64,000 nucleotides of DNA. Origin: Silene latifolia. Taxonomy: Eukaryota; Streptophyta; Magnoliopsida; Caryophyllales; Caryophyllaceae. The notes beneath the pieces were generated by a model. The model ran no database searches and had not been told where the DNA came from. It was given only the letters and a program-made list of their open reading frames with translations. Position 1 is the first letter of the stretch. Every line of letters starts with the position of its first letter. Positions 24,884 to 37,704 of this stretch are shown here, piece by piece. The stretch spans positions 306,875,738 through 306,939,737 of the forward strand of contig NC_133537.1 in assembly GCF_048544455.1 (NCBI RefSeq). The letters are read 5' to 3'. The position numbers and the translations under genes are program-made.

Positions 24884-25251
24884 CAAATGAATTCCTCCAC
24901 CCAAAGTTCACATACAAGAGTTGACAAGTAAATGCTATCAATATATCTTAGAAGGCTTCATACATATTACTTAAATACATGGATTAATTTCGTCTAATTT
25001 TGCAGCCGAGGTGCTGACGCAAGTAGCCTTTTCAAATTTATCTCACTTTTGCTCAGCCCCATTCCAAGAATTGTTCCTGAAAAGTTCAAAGCATATAATG
25101 TAAATTATGATGAGTTAAGAACTCAAGATTACGCCACGCTAACAATGTAACAAATTCGGCTCTCGGTTACAAACTCATCTTGCACAAGTCGGACGAAAAG
25201 AAATTCAAAATGCATCAAACTGAACTAAGCATAGATCAAAAGTTTAAAACC
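24884..25251 (+). other. Pre-insertion flank with a candidate terminal exon (25006-25150)
   Basis: A pyrimidine-rich tract and TTTTGCAG (acceptor at 25004-25005) precede a 47-codon open frame. It reads RGADASSLFKFISLLLSPIP, continues through a VPEKFKAYN stretch and ends TAA at 25148-25150. I do not recognise the protein. It may be the last exon of a disrupted host gene, or chance. It lies between the copia insertion and the LINE insertion and matches no part of either. Confidence 0.25.
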
Positions 25252-25260
25252 CCATGTCCG

Positions 25261-26030
25261 GCAAATAAATTCTCTCTCTAAAAAAACGAGAGCTCTCGTT
25301 CTCCCAAAAAAGGGAGCCTTCTCCTTCGTTACTTCAAGAAATCAATTCTGAAAAGCATATCTTAGGGTGATTTTTCCCCTATTTAGCTTACCTCCTTAAT
25401 TAAAAACAGTCTAATGATTAAAAGGAAGTGTAATTAATTGGTGGTCTGGGATTTTTTGGTTCTTTCAATAAAGTTCACCTGGAATCCCTAAATACCTACC
25501 TCGAATTCCTTTTGCCTTCCCCAATCGTTCTTTCTGCTTTATTCCTTACTATCCTTTTATCATTTTTCCTGATTGGGGAGTATGGATTGCTTGCTTCAGT
25601 CATTAAAAGCCTCTTTGAGTTGTATTAATTGGGGGTTTTAATTGGGGGTAAAAACCCTAGTTTGGTTCTTAGGGTTAGAGGTAGCGGAATCAGTTTGTCC
25701 AAAAATCTAGTTTTTGTGGTAATAATTGCTACTGCGTTTTTCTTATTGGAAGCAGTGGGTTTTTGGGTGGCTCAAGAGTTTATTTCTGGTTTGATTGGGG
25801 TTTGGTTTGCATTGATTTGAAGGGACGCTGCATATTCCAGTGTAATAACGTGCCTTTGGGTCTTCTGCTCTCCCTATTTAAGCAGTGGGAAATGGCTGTT
25901 GGTTACTCCACTACCTCATCACACTTCATAAATCTTCTAAGTTACAAGAAAAAATCACGATACAAATCCCAGAATCCTTCTTACTCGAATCCTTACAATT
26001 TCTTTTTCACTCCTCCACCAAAGTTGAGTA
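25261..26030 (+). other. 5' UTR and internal promoter region of the LINE
   Basis: Begins after the TSD with a short CTCTCTCT tract and an AACGAGAGCTCTCGTT palindrome (about 25285-25301). The open frames from 25629 and 25763 are of low coding quality. The latter reaches the ORF1 start at 26031. Plant L1 elements carry their promoter in this region; no specific promoter element is proven here. Confidence 0.5.
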
Positions 26031-28500
26031 TGGAGGGCACTGGTAATCCTAATGTTAGGGGGATGGGTAATGAGGATCATCATCATATCAGTGAGTTCCA
26101 GCATACCAATCCTTTCCATGCTAACATCTGGAGATACCCAAGGTCGGGGGGGTCATCAATATTGACCCATCCGAGTTGGGTAAATCCAGGGAGTTCTGGA
26201 GCAGGTGTGTACTAGGTTTCTTGGTGGATTATCGGGTTTTCGAGCCTGAACTGATCAATGAGGTCATTAGGCGCAAATGGACGACTAATGGTGCAATTAC
26301 AGTTTTTCGAATGGGGGAGGTGTATGTGTTTCATCTGCGTGGCTGGGGAGGATATGGAAGCTCTCTATGAGAGGACTTCAAAGAACTATCGATGGGGCGA
26401 TCATGGTGTTTTCCAAATGGTTCCCTGACACTATCCCACGCACTGTCAGATTCCCCTATGCGGAGGTGGGAGTACGGGTTTGTGGTCTCCCATTTGAGTA
26501 TCTGACTATGGATGTTGCAAACATTGCGGGTAAGCTCCTTAGTCACCATTATCAAATAGAACCTTTCCATATTGTTCCTGACAATGACTACCTGAGGTTG
26601 AGAGTTTACCTAAGGTTGAGTGAGCCTTTAATGCCTGGCTTTTTCTTAGCCATGGAGGGGGGGTATCTTCTATGGGTACAGTTTAAATACGAGGAAGTTT
26701 TCAAATATTGTATAAGGTGTGGTAAGATTGGACACAAAGGGGCTCAATGTAGAGAGTCACTGATGACAGTAGTTTCAAGTATCAATGGGATGTTGGATAA
26801 ATCAATGGCAAAAGGCTTCCCGGTGTATCAAGCTAATAGCAATCACACGATGTTTAATCTGGATCTGAGAGCAACACCATCCACTACCAAGTTCTTGTCT
26901 TCCAGGGTCAAATTGAGCTCTGACACGGGTAGGAACAGAAGGAGGCGAAGGTGGGAATCACCTGAAAGAGGGGTTGAATTTGATCTAGGAATTACCCCAG
27001 GGGGTAGGGTACTCCCTGGAATGACTTTTGCCATTACTGCACAGCCCTTTGCAGGGCCTGTGGTTTTCCAGGGGGGTGCAGGTGAGGGAGGCCATAGGGA
27101 GAGAGGTATGGGGTCGGGAGGGGATGGTTTGGGTAGTCGAGGCTAGAAATGTCGACCACAATGGGGCATCTAATAATAATGGGGATCTTTGTTATGGTTG
27201 AGGCACAGGAAAATTTAGTACAGGGGGGAGGCAGGTTTGGGAGGAGTACTGGGGCCCTGGTGGAGGAGGTGTTCCAGTGCAGGGGGTTGGCTTGATGAAG
27301 ATGCTATGAATGTTGAGATCTTTCACAGTGCAGGGGAAGAGTTAGAGGTGCGGGAGACTCCAAATCGCTTCAACAAGGGGTCCTTAGTCAAATTCGGATC
27401 GAGGATCCTTATGTCATTTACTCAAATCACGATTGCCGAGTGGATTGGTTGTGAGAGATCAAAGGAGGCGGGAAGCCGTTATGTGCGTAAGTGAAGGGGA
27501 TGTGGATTGGGCTAGAATGGAGGATGAACAAAGGGGTTATAACCAGACCTTTGAACCACCGGTGGGGGTATTCCTAACGGTATCACTATCCCGAGGGCAT
27601 CATGCCGAGAGGTGGGGCGGGGATCAAGACCAAAGAAATGAAACCAGGGGAGGAGTGGACATAAGGGAGGAGAGGAGAGCTGGGACTGAGGTTGTAGAGG
27701 AGGAGGGGGTCAATTTGGTTAATCCTGAGGATGAAAATATGGTGATCGATGATGAAGCTTCTGCAGATACAGGAGAGGACCTGTTCAACAAGATACGAGA
27801 TGAGTTTGAGGATGTCTCTTCACCGGATTCACCGAGTTTCGAGGAGGAGGAGGTCATCATTATTTCGTCGGATGATTGGTGATGTCCAGGATGCGGTGCT
27901 GTGGGGAGAGGTTTTTTCCGATAACGAAGCAGAGTCAGATTACCAAGGCTCTAATGGTGATCTGCTGATGATAGGTGATGCAAGGGAGCCATCACAAATG
28001 GCTTCTCTTGCATCAGATGCTATTCATAGGAAGGGTAAGGAGCTTTATGAGGGGACGTCTAATCTTGTCCCACTTGACAAACTGATCCAGGAGGCATATG
28101 AGGAGGAGGTGAGCCATAACAATGAGAGAAAGCTGGCTAGAAACAAAGGATTCAAGTTATTTGATATTCCTGAAGTTGGGGCCAAAGCAAAGCAAATTGC
28201 GTCTATTCCAGTGGGCAGTAATTCAGATGGACTCCTTGGCTTGGCTGATGTGTACCACTGCTCTGATATGAGGGATACACACGGGGAGGAGATATGTCTT
28301 TGCAAGGAAGCGAAAATGTTGCACAGAGGCAGGTGACTATATCATCCCTGAGGATGCATGCCAGTCTCTGGAAAATGCGAAGGCTTATCTTCATCAGCTG
28401 GCCAAGAAAAGGCGTTGGGAGAAAGGAGGTGAAGGGGATGAATTCCCTCAACAGAAATGGGGTTTCAAAATCAATGTGGCTGATATAATTATGGTTGATT
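26031..28500 (+). pseudogene. LINE ORF1: DUF4283-like RNA-binding protein with zinc knuckle
   Basis: Starts MEGTGNPNVRGMGNED at 26031. The DUF4283-like region spans about 26200-26690 across two frames (EVYVFHLRGWG, then FSKWFPDTIPRTVRFPYAEV and GLPFEYLTMDVANIAG). It is followed by the CCHC knuckle CIRCGKIGHKGAQC at about 26708-26749. The rest, to about 28500, is acidic and low in conservation (runs of E and D near 27840). In plant L1 elements this protein binds the element RNA. There are frameshifts near 26215, 26370, 27150, 27430 and 27850, so it is not translatable as a whole. Confidence 0.85.
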
Positions 28501-28594
28501 CAAGTGATTCTTCGAACCCGTCCGTCAATGGGAGGGCGAATGATTGGAATGGCTTTGCGGAGGTTGGGCCTTCACAACCTCCTCACTCACCATG

Positions 28595-31500
28595 ATGGGT
28601 CTTGTATGGAATTGTAGGGGCCTTAATAATACGCTCTCCCCTACAATTCCGAAGCTAAGAGCGTTATTAGGTAGTAAGTGTTATGATTTTGTTTTTTTAA
28701 TCGAAACTAAATGTAGTATGTTTCTAATTTTCCTATGTTTAGAAGTCTAGGTTTTGTGAGGGCTTTTGGGGTTGATGCCATTGGGGCAGCGGGTGGGCTA
28801 TGGGTAGGTTGGAAGAAGGAGTCTTATATGTCCCTTGTTAAGGCTTGTAATAATTATATGATCCTATTAGTTGAAAAATATAATGGACGGTTATGGTATC
28901 TTGTTCTTTTTTATGGTGCCCCGAGTGTTAGTTTGAGGGCATCGGTTTTTGAGGATTTGGAGCAATGGTTGATGAATTGTCAATACCCTTTCTTAATAGT
29001 TGGGGACTTCAATCAAGTTGGGTATGCATGTGATAAATTAAGTTCTAGTCAAAGACCGATTGCAGGGGCGGAGGAGTTTAATTTATGGACAATACGGAAT
29101 GAACTGGTGGATATTCCGTTTAAGGGTCCGAGGTTTACATGGTGTAATAATAGAAAGGGGGATAAGAGAGTGTATGAAAGGCTGGATAAAGCCTTGGGAT
29201 CCAAGGATTTGTCTTTTTTCCGGATACGGGTATTAAACATTACCCTATCCAAATTTCGGATCACGCTCCCATTGAGGTGGACTTAAATTTAATCAACAAC
29301 AAAGGTAGCAGGCCTTTTAAACTTGATGCCTGGGCTTTGGGGTATGAGGACTGTTTGGAGCGGATTCGCGGTGCTTGGACATTGTGGTTTACGGATCGCT
29401 TAGGCTTTTCGGGTGGTTAAGCGGCGAGAGTGAGGAGCAGTGTTAAAAAATGGACTCTGGATAAAAAGGCTGAGTGGCAGGATAAGTGGGATGAGTTTGA
29501 TCGGAAGTTAGAAAATGGGATCAACACTGCTTGTAAGGGGGGGAGAGGAGGAGTATACCCGTGTGCACGAGGAACTTCAAGCTTTTGCTGCTGCTGCAGC
29601 GGTTTATTGGAAACAGCGAGCAAAGGTCAAATGGACGGTGGAAGGGGATACGTGTACAAAATTCTTTTTTAACTGGGTCAAAGGTAGGGCGGGCCGAAAT
29701 CTCATTCATGGGTTAAAAGGGGAAGATGGGCAATGGAATTATGATGATGAGCTCGTGGGTAGTGAATTTCAGCGTTTCTACATGGAGCTGTATCAGGCTT
29801 CCAGAAATGGGGGGACCCCTAGAGATACCACTGGAATTGAGTATGCATTGAGTCATGTGCAGAGTCGGGTGGCTCATGATGAAGCGGACCGGTTGTGTAG
29901 ACCTTTTACAGCCAAAGAGGTACGTACCGCTGTCTTTCAAATGGGGGCTCTCAAAGCCCCAGGACCAGATGGTATTCCGGCGTGCTTCTATCAAAAATGT
30001 TGGTCTCTGGTAAAGCATGATTTTACTTCTGGAGTTCTTTCCATTCTTAATTCGGGAGGGTCTTTGAAAGAGCTTAATAGAACCTTTATTACGCTTATAC
30101 CAAAGCGAGGCTCCGGAGGGTGTTTGGACTACCGACCCATTAGTCTTTGTAATGTGATGATGCGTGTCGTGACTAAATGTATTGCAAACAGGCTGGCAAA
30201 GGTGATGGGCTCACTCATCAGTGAGTCACAAAACGCCTTCCTTCCGGGTCGAAGTATTAGTGATAATATTCTCTTGGCACATGAGGCAATACATCATATC
30301 ACGCGACACAGGAAGGGAGCTCATGGAAGATGTGCTTTTAAAGCGGATATGAGCAAAGCGTATGACCGAATAAAATGGGATTTCCTGGAAATGACCTTGG
30401 TAAAATTCGGTTTTCCATTTGCCTGGTCCAACTAATTATGAACGTGTCAACTCTGTAAGCTACGAAATCCTTTATAATGGGAAGCCATTACCGCAGTTCC
30501 GACCACAGTGCGGTCTGAGGCAGGGGGATCCTCTATCTCCGTATCTCTTTTTACTTTGTATGGAGGTCCTTTCGGCAAATATTGATCGGGCTCGGGACTC
30601 AGGTCGGTTGGAGGGTTTTAAGTTATGCAGAGGGGTTCGACCAATGACACATCTGTTTTTTGCTGATGATGCGGTCTTCTTCTTTAAGGACAAAGGCGAA
30701 ACGGCCGATCATCTCAAGAGCATCATTGATGGATATTGTGCGGCTTCCGGCCAAGTTTTAAACCCGACAAAATCCGGTCTCATCTTCAGCCCGAACACTA
30801 CCCTTGCAAAAGCACAACAAATCCTTAGGGTGTTCAATGTGAGGTTGAATAGAGGTATTGGGAAATATCTTGGAATACCAGCAGAGTTTCAGGAGTCGAA
30901 AAAGGGTATTTTTCAATCCTTACTGGATCAAATTGCGAAGCGGATCTCTTCATGGAACGGCATCTTCCTATCTCCAGCGGGGCGGTTAACTCTAATTTCT
31001 TCTGTCCTATCCAATCTCTCCAATTACTTTCTATCGGTTTTCAAAATTCCGGTAAGTGTGGCAAAAAAGATTAATTCTCTTTTGACACAATTTTGGTGGA
31101 CGGGATGTAAACTGGGATCGACTGTTCACTGGTGTAGTAAGAATTTTTTAAGTCTTCCAAAAGGGAAGGGAGGACTTGGGATTCGCAATATTGAATGCCT
31201 TAATCAAGCACTGTTAGCAAAGCATGGGTGGCGGTTGGTTTCGGGAGAAAACTCCTTTTTTAGTAGGGTCTTTAGGCGGAAAGTGTTCGGGGACGATATA
31301 GTTGACCCGAATAGTTTTGAAAAAAGTGTAACCAACTGCTCGTGGGGAGTCCGTAGCATTATCCATGGTTTTCAGGCAATAAAGGACTACTTGGGTTGGA
31401 AACCAGGTCGAGACTCAAGACTGAATATATGGGTGACACGATGGGTGGGAGGTGCATGCCCGGAACCAAGGGACCAGCGGTTGGGGGTTAGGGACATGCA

Positions 31501-32744
31501 CTTGGCGAACTTGCAAGTGAGGGATCTTTTGCTTCCTAATGGTGAGTGGAATGAGAGGTTCATCAGGGCGCTGATCAGAGAGGAGTACGCGGCAAGGATT
31601 ACGGCAACTGGGGACGGGAGATGAACGAATCGATGTTATCTTACGGCCGTTTACAAAGGATGGGGTTTATACGGTTAAGAGTGGCTACGGTTTGATTTTT
31701 GATGAGTATATGAGTAGGAAGGGTTCAGGTAGAGATAAAACTAGGATCGGTGAGAGGGAAAGGATTTTCTGTCGGAAACGACTATGGACACTTCCGGTCC
31801 CCAACTCGTGGAAAATTTTGGTCTGGAGGATCATTACGAACACACTCTCAGTTGGAAAAGAGTTTCAGTGCAGACAACTGGCAGGTGATGTTCTGTGTGG
31901 TTTGTGTGGAGAGAGTCAAGTTTGTATGGAAACTCTTGAGCACCTGTTTAGGGATTGTGAGGTCTCAGCTAGGATCTGGGCGGGATCTTCGCTTGGTATT
32001 AGAGTTGGTGGTGCGGAATCGGTCGGGATGGCGGCTTGGCTAACTGATTGGGTTCAGTATCTTTGGAAACAGGATGAGGGACAGGTACGTGTCATAAACT
32101 TCGTCGCAATCTTATGGGGATTATGGACTGTCCGTAATAAAGTCAAGTTCGAAGGACTGACTAAGAACCCTCATGTGATTGCTGATTTACTGTTTGGTTC
32201 GATTAAGGATAAAGTAGGGATCCTTAAGGATCAACTTGAGGGAAAATGTAGGATAAAGGTAATAGGAGGGGGTGTCGAAGAGCTTATGGATCAACGTAGG
32301 ATGGAGATACGGTCCGGGTATCCTGTTCAACTGATTGGATGTCCGGATCGGTGTAATGTCATCAGGGTAAAAGTTGATGCCGGATGGGAACGAAATTATG
32401 TAGCTGCGTTCGGATGGGTGGCCTATGATGGGCAGGGGCAAGAACGTATGCGACGACAGGTGAAAACTAAAGCTGAAACAGCTTTGCAGGCTGAGGCGCT
32501 GGGCGTCAGGGATGTGTTATTGTGGGCTAGTGCTGAGGGCTGGTTACATATGGACATATCGTCAGATTGTCTACAACTTATTAATGAGCTGGCAGGAATC
32601 GATAAGGTTGATCATCTGATTGCAGGCATCTTGGAGGACATACATAAGATCGCAAGCTCTTTTCATTGTTTATGTTTCAATTTTATTCCTAGATCTCTTA
32701 ATAGTATTGCGCATGGCTTGGCTAGACAAGCCATAAAAATGTAA
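28595..32744 (+). pseudogene. LINE ORF2: endonuclease, reverse transcriptase, RNase H
   Basis: The endonuclease starts MGLVWNCRGLNN at 28595 (Asn and Glu motifs, LIETK; then IVGDFNQ and KGPRFTWCN in a second frame to about 29270). The RT has KAPGPDGIPACFYQ (29957), YRPISLCNV, AFLPGRSISDN, GLRQGDPLSPYLF (30517) and the catalytic FADD in LFFADDAVFF (30655). A zinc-binding RT domain follows (CGLCGES...ETLEHLFRDC, about 31890-31960). The RNase H (about 32365-32744) has VDAGWERN, AEALGVRD, SDCLQLI and NSIAHGLAR. Frameshifts lie near 28735, 29280, 29515, 30420 and 31620. All catalytic motifs survive, so loss of coding capacity is recent. Confidence 0.92.
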
Positions 32745-32763
32745 AACCTTTCTTTACGGCTGC

Positions 32764-32807
<44 letters not shown>

Positions 32808-32814
32808 ATGTCCG

Positions 32815-33819
32815 AAAAAACAAATCAGTTTTTTGTTAACAGTAATGCAGTTTATGATAGTTGTTAACACATAAACTTTATTTAAAAACAAGCAAGATTA
32901 GATTTTTTGAGTTTAACGTATTGAATTTCTCAATGGAAAATTACTTTTGACAGCATTAACCAAATATGGTTAAGTCACCTCTTGAATTTTCATTTGGGAG
33001 ATGTTTTCTCTAGGATTCTTGGCTTCTTGCATAGGTTTTATCCTTAGTTTTCTGTAGGGATTAAAACAACATTTTCTTTCAATTCTCCTATAATTTTTGT
33101 GGTCTTCTTAACTTCATGATTTTGTAACTTTTTGATATAGATATGTCTCTTAATAACTCTAACTTAAAATTGACTTAAACAAATCGTATAATCTCGAAAA
33201 ATTAGGGCGATCTTGAAGGGAAAAATACGTCAATTTTTTCAAAAAAATTGAATGGATTTTGGAAGATAATTATGGTGGACTGACCAAACAACACCGCATT
33301 TTTGGAAGAGTATGAATAAATTGCCATATAAATATCAAAGTCCTAGTTGAAAAAATGATGGGAGTGCGACAACCAAAGGGTGGTGGTATGATCTGGGAAG
33401 TAGTTGAAAAAAAATATCTTTGTTTTATGGTTCGATAAAGGAGAATACAAAGTTCGTGTTCTACAAGAATAGCTATGACCTTTGAATGACACATCTTTGT
33501 TCTATAAGACCTCCATGATCACGCTATTGAGAGCGAGGCACCATTATTGTAGACAATAATGGCTCAAATGAACTGACAAGAATAAGAGATGTTATAAAGA
33601 AGATAAAAGGTCGGTCATATCTCGAATTCAATACCTTGAAAGTAGATAAAACTTTTTAATGCTCTACGTAAGTCTGATCGTTTAAGAAATGTTCATCATG
33701 CTTAGTACGTAAGTCTGACTTACGTAGAGCAGTAAAAAGTTTAAGCTGTGATCGTTTCATTATAGAAGCGATGATAGGCTGAAATAGGATAGAAGAGGAC
33801 ACGTAACAAATGTGGATTT
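32815..33819. other. Unassigned AT-rich flank with a 25-bp-arm hairpin
   Basis: No supportable ORF. The only structure I see is the inverted repeat at 33650-33741. From about 33820 the sequence turns into an old LINE endonuclease remnant. Confidence 0.5.
33650..33741. repeat. Inverted repeat, 25-bp arms, 42-nt loop
   Basis: Left arm 33650-33674 (AACTTTTTAATGCTCTACGT...) pairs with right arm 33717-33741 with a single mismatch. ACGTAAGTCTGA also recurs as a direct copy in the loop. The transcript could form a miRNA- or MITE-like hairpin. No TSD or element boundary was found. Confidence 0.7.
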
Positions 33820-33919
33820 TTTATTACGAATTATTTTGGTGGAATCGTTGAGAATTCTAGCACTATGTCACTTTAGTGGAAAAACATACATGCGACGTTA
33901 CATTCTTATGATGGTCACC
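33820..33919 (+). pseudogene. Old LINE endonuclease remnant, left part
   Basis: A decayed reading with a W-K-N-I-H-A-T-L-H-S-Y-D-G-H-H stretch resembles the GGLALLW...HI segment of plant L1 endonucleases. It continues at 38652 after the copia insertion, whose TSD TCACC is at 33915-33919. Confidence 0.5.
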
Positions 33920-34105
33920 TAAAGGAAGATAATGGATGAGTTTATTCATTGATCAAACAACGTATAAATACAAAGTTAGTATCCTACAATTTAGGAACTA
34001 AATAACTACTAGCTACAAATAGGCAATAAGATAATTACAAAATAGGCTAGTAAATCAAAACTAATATTAGCAAATAATTTACATATATTTACTAATATTC
34101 TATCA
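33920..34105 (-). repeat. 3' LTR of the young copia element
   Basis: 186 bp, preceded on the minus strand by the polypurine tract, and inside TSD TCACC. Confidence 0.93.
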
Positions 34106-34112
34106 CACCCCC

Positions 34113-35017
34113 GCAGTCGAAACGGGAGGATAACGAACATTTAGACTGTCTCGAAAATCATCAAAAAGCACCAATGGAAGACCCTTGGTAAAGATATCGG
34201 CAATCTGATATCGAAATGAAATATGATGCACTCGGACTTCTCATTTTTCAACCTTTTCGCGCACAAAATGAATGTCCATCTCAATGTGTTTAGTGCGTTG
34301 GTGTTGAACCGGATTTCCGGAGAGATATATAGCACTCACGTTGTCACAATAAACGAGAGTAGCTTTGTTCATCGGAACATGGAGATCGACCAAGAGATTA
34401 CGGAGCTAACATGATTCGGCCACAACATTGGAAACTCCACGATACTCGGCCTCAGCACTAGACCGTGACAATGTGGGCTGACGTTTAGAGGCCCACAAAA
34501 TTAAATTGTCTCCTAAATAAACACAATAGCCAGATGTTGACCGTCTCGTATCTGGACACCCACCCCAATCCTCGTCAATATAGGCTGTGAGTTGCTTAGG
34601 AAGGGACTTACGAAGCCATAAACCATGAATAAGACTGCCTTGAAGATAGCGAATTATCCGTTTTAAAGCGGCCATGTGACATTCCATGGGATTGTGCATA
34701 AACAAGCACACTTGTTGAACGGCATAAGAAATATCCGGTCTCGTAAAAGTAAGATACTGTAGAGCACCGGCAAGACTTCTATATTGGGTAGGGTCTGAAT
34801 AAGGGGTGGTGGAAGATGAGGCACTAAGCTTCGGCTTTGTATCAACCGGGGTAGCAGCGGGTTTACAATTTGACATACCAGCACGATCAATAATTGATTC
34901 AGCATACTTAGATTGGGAAAGAAGCATACCCGTTTCATCACGTGTGACTGCAATTCCGAGGAAAAAACTCAATGGCCCGAGGTCCTTCATAGCGAATTCT
35001 GAGTGTAGTTTGCTCAT
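34113..35017 (-). pseudogene. Copia RT end and RNase H
   Basis: Continues from the frameshift at 35014 with MSKLHSEFAMKDLGPLSFFL. The RNase H has AYIDEDWGGCPDTRRSTSGY and SRSSAEAEYRGVSN. The frame is closed at 34406. The C-terminal part (DN...H region, then the ADIFTKGLP-type end) continues in a shifted frame to about 34113, just before the polypurine tract. The second Asp of RNase H is retained. Confidence 0.9.
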
Positions 35018-37521
35018 GATAGTAGCCGAAGAGATTCAGTGGAGCATGTGAGAATGATATCATCGACATATAATAATAAGTAAGCCAAAGCCATACCTTG
35101 TCGAAGAATAAACAAGGAATGGTCCACTTTGCTGTGTATGAAACCAATTTGAGCAATGTAGTCGGCAAATCGTTTGTACCAAGCACGGGGTGCTTGCTTA
35201 AGACCATAGAGCGATTTCTTAAGCAAGCACACATGATCAGGCCGCTGTTTATCATGGTATCCGAGGGGTTGGTACATGTAGACGGTTTCATTCAAGGTGC
35301 CATGTAAAAAAGCATTTTTGACGTCAAGTTGGTTAATAGGCCAGCAATGTGATAAAGCAAGACTGAGAACTGTTCGGATACTAGCGGGTTTTACCACGGG
35401 ACTAAAAGTTTCTCCACAATCTACTCCAACTTGCTGCGTTTTTCCGTCACCTACAAGACGTGCCTTATACCTTTCAAAAGAACCGTCAGAATGAAATTTA
35501 TGCCTAAAAATCCACATAGAACGGATGACATTAACATTGGGTGGACGTGGAACCAAGTCCCACGTCTTATTGTCAATAAGAGCATTATACTCGTCGTCCA
35601 TAGCCAATTTCCAATTCGGATCATGAATAGCTGACATGGGATTACGGGGAATGGGTGAAATCGTGACAGTAGTGTTCAGGTTGTATACCTCATCGGGTCG
35701 GTTGTAATTTGGGTTGGGCTTGACAATACCGTGGTCACCACGAGTAGTGGGTTTAGAGGTGGGAATGGGCTGATGCGAAACCGAGTGGTGTACAGCAGGG
35801 GATGAGACAAGCTGTGGGGAAGGGACATGCTGTGAGGAAGACACAGGCGAGCTGTTGGGTGTGTCATTAGCTGCTGTAGTATTAGGGTCGGTAGCATGAG
35901 TAAGGGGGGTCGGGTCTCGTGGGTTAACAGGCTGAGGGGAAGAGGCAGTTGTCATTTGTTGAAGGACATACAGGGGAACCTCATCACATAAAAAATCATA
36001 ATTTGTTATAGGAGAATGAGTCAATTTAGAGAGAGGAAAAATTGACTCGTCAAAAATAACATGGCGACTAATAAAAATTCTATTAGACGACGGATCAAAA
36101 CATTTATAACCTCTATGATTTTTGGGGTAGGCTAGAAAGACACAAGGAGTAGAGTGGGGTTGTAATTTATGTATCGTAGTAGACGGAATAAGAGGATAAC
36201 ATAAACAACCAAAGACTCTAAGATGACTATAGAGGGGAACTCTATTAAAGAGTATTGTGACGGGAGTTTCAAAAGAAATAGGTTTGCTAGGTAAAATGTT
36301 CAAGAGATATGTAGCCATTTCTAATGCGTGATGCCAATATGAGACGGGTACAGATGCGTGAAATAAGAGGGTACGAATCATATTATTAACGGAACGAATT
36401 TTACGCTCGGATTTACCATTTTGGGATGATGTATGTGGACATGAAAGACGAAAACTAAGACCTTGAGCAGCAAAAAAATCACGAAATAAGTTGTTTATGA
36501 ATTCCGTACCATTATCACATTGTAGTGTTTTAATCCTACGTTCAAATTGTGTGTCAATGTATGAATGGAATTGCAATAAAATAGAACTAACTTGGCTCTT
36601 TTTGGCTATAGGAAAAGTCCATAAATAATTGCTAAAATCATCCAAAATTAACAAATAATATTTATGACCCGACGAACTAAGAACAGGGGATATCCAAAGA
36701 TCACAATGAAGAATATCAAATGGCATAAAAGTACGCGTAGTAGAATTGGCAAAAGGCAAACGAACATGTTTTCCTATTGAACATGATTGACAAATTGAGT
36801 TACTAGAATTCAACTTACAATCAATTAACTTATTTTTCTTAAGAAAAGACATAATCGGATCCCCGGGATGACCGAGACGAGCATGCCACGAGGAGGAAGT
36901 AAAAGCAGCAAGGACAGAGTGCGGGGCGGCTGAAACAGGGTACAAAGCTCCCTTACTATCACATCTCATGAGATGATTCCCTGTTCGTAAATCCTTCACA
37001 CAAAATCCAAAAGGGTCAAATTCGACAATGACGTTGTTATCGGTTGTGAACTTTCTAACATACACTAAATTTTTGACCAAATTCGGGGCTAAGAGGACAT
37101 TTTTAAGGACGAATTGCGGATGCGGTTTAGGGAGAGTGGCATGACCATGACCTTTAACCGGAATAGATTGACCATTTCCAACGACTATACCATAAGGCAA
37201 CCTCGAATTGACAAAAGATGTGAGATTACCTTGGTTAGATGTCATGTGGGATGTTGCACCCGTGTCCATGACCCATGGCTCAAGAGGAGTAAGACCCAAA
37301 GTATACATAGCAGCTTCAATTTCTGTTTGAGACGGAGCAGAACCAGTAACCATGTATGCTTGAGCAGCCGGTCTTGGACCCAAAATTCCAGCTTGAGGAC
37401 GAAAAGGCTGCCTCCTCCATGGACTCATGGGGTAAGGACATGGTGGATACCCCCACGGAGCAGCAGGCCACGGCCATCCACCGTAGTATTGGTGTGGAGA
37501 CGGAGTAGCGAGAGAAGCCAT
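35014..37521 (-). pseudogene. Copia pol: protease, integrase, reverse transcriptase
   Basis: 835 open codons in one frame. The protease DTGATSHM lies near residue 86. GAG-pre-integrase (WHARLGHPGDPIMSF, then CQSCSIGKHVRLPF) is near 215-265. The integrase core has FDILHCDLW, DNGTEF and the catalytic Glu in QNGKSERKIR (about 275-390). The VFGCLCYPLIP region is near 430. RT starts near 620 with WIFRHKFHSDGSFERYKARL, FSPVVKP and DVKNAFLHGTLNE, and has LLYVDDIILT near 820. The frame closes at 35014 and RNase H continues in another frame from 35017, so one frameshift separates them. It makes cDNA and integrates it in intact relatives; here it is interrupted. Confidence 0.95.
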
Positions 37522-37704
37522 AGGTGAAGAAACAGGGGAAGTTGGGTGTTGTTTCGACCCCTTGCCTCCTTTGTGACCACCATTTTACTTCTTTCCTCCT
37601 CCATTGCGGGTACCCTTCCTTATCCCTGTAGTAGCAGTCTTTCCCGATGATCCTGAACCCTCACTGTCAGGCGACACCTTCGCATAGAGGGTGGAGGTCG
37701 CCGT

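Larger units (their letters stand above)
25261..32805 (+). mobile_element. Full-length L1-type LINE with poly(A) and target-site duplication
   Basis: A 7.5 kb non-LTR retrotransposon. CCATGTCCG at 25252-25260 is repeated at 32806-32814 directly after a 41-nt A tract (32765-32805), the expected signature of target-primed reverse transcription. It has a 5' UTR of about 0.7 kb, ORF1 with a DUF4283-like domain and zinc knuckle, and ORF2 with endonuclease, RT, zinc-binding RT region and an RNase H. The perfect short TSD and intact poly(A) argue for a young insertion, yet both ORFs carry frameshifts. It may therefore have been copied in trans or decayed quickly. Confidence 0.93.
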
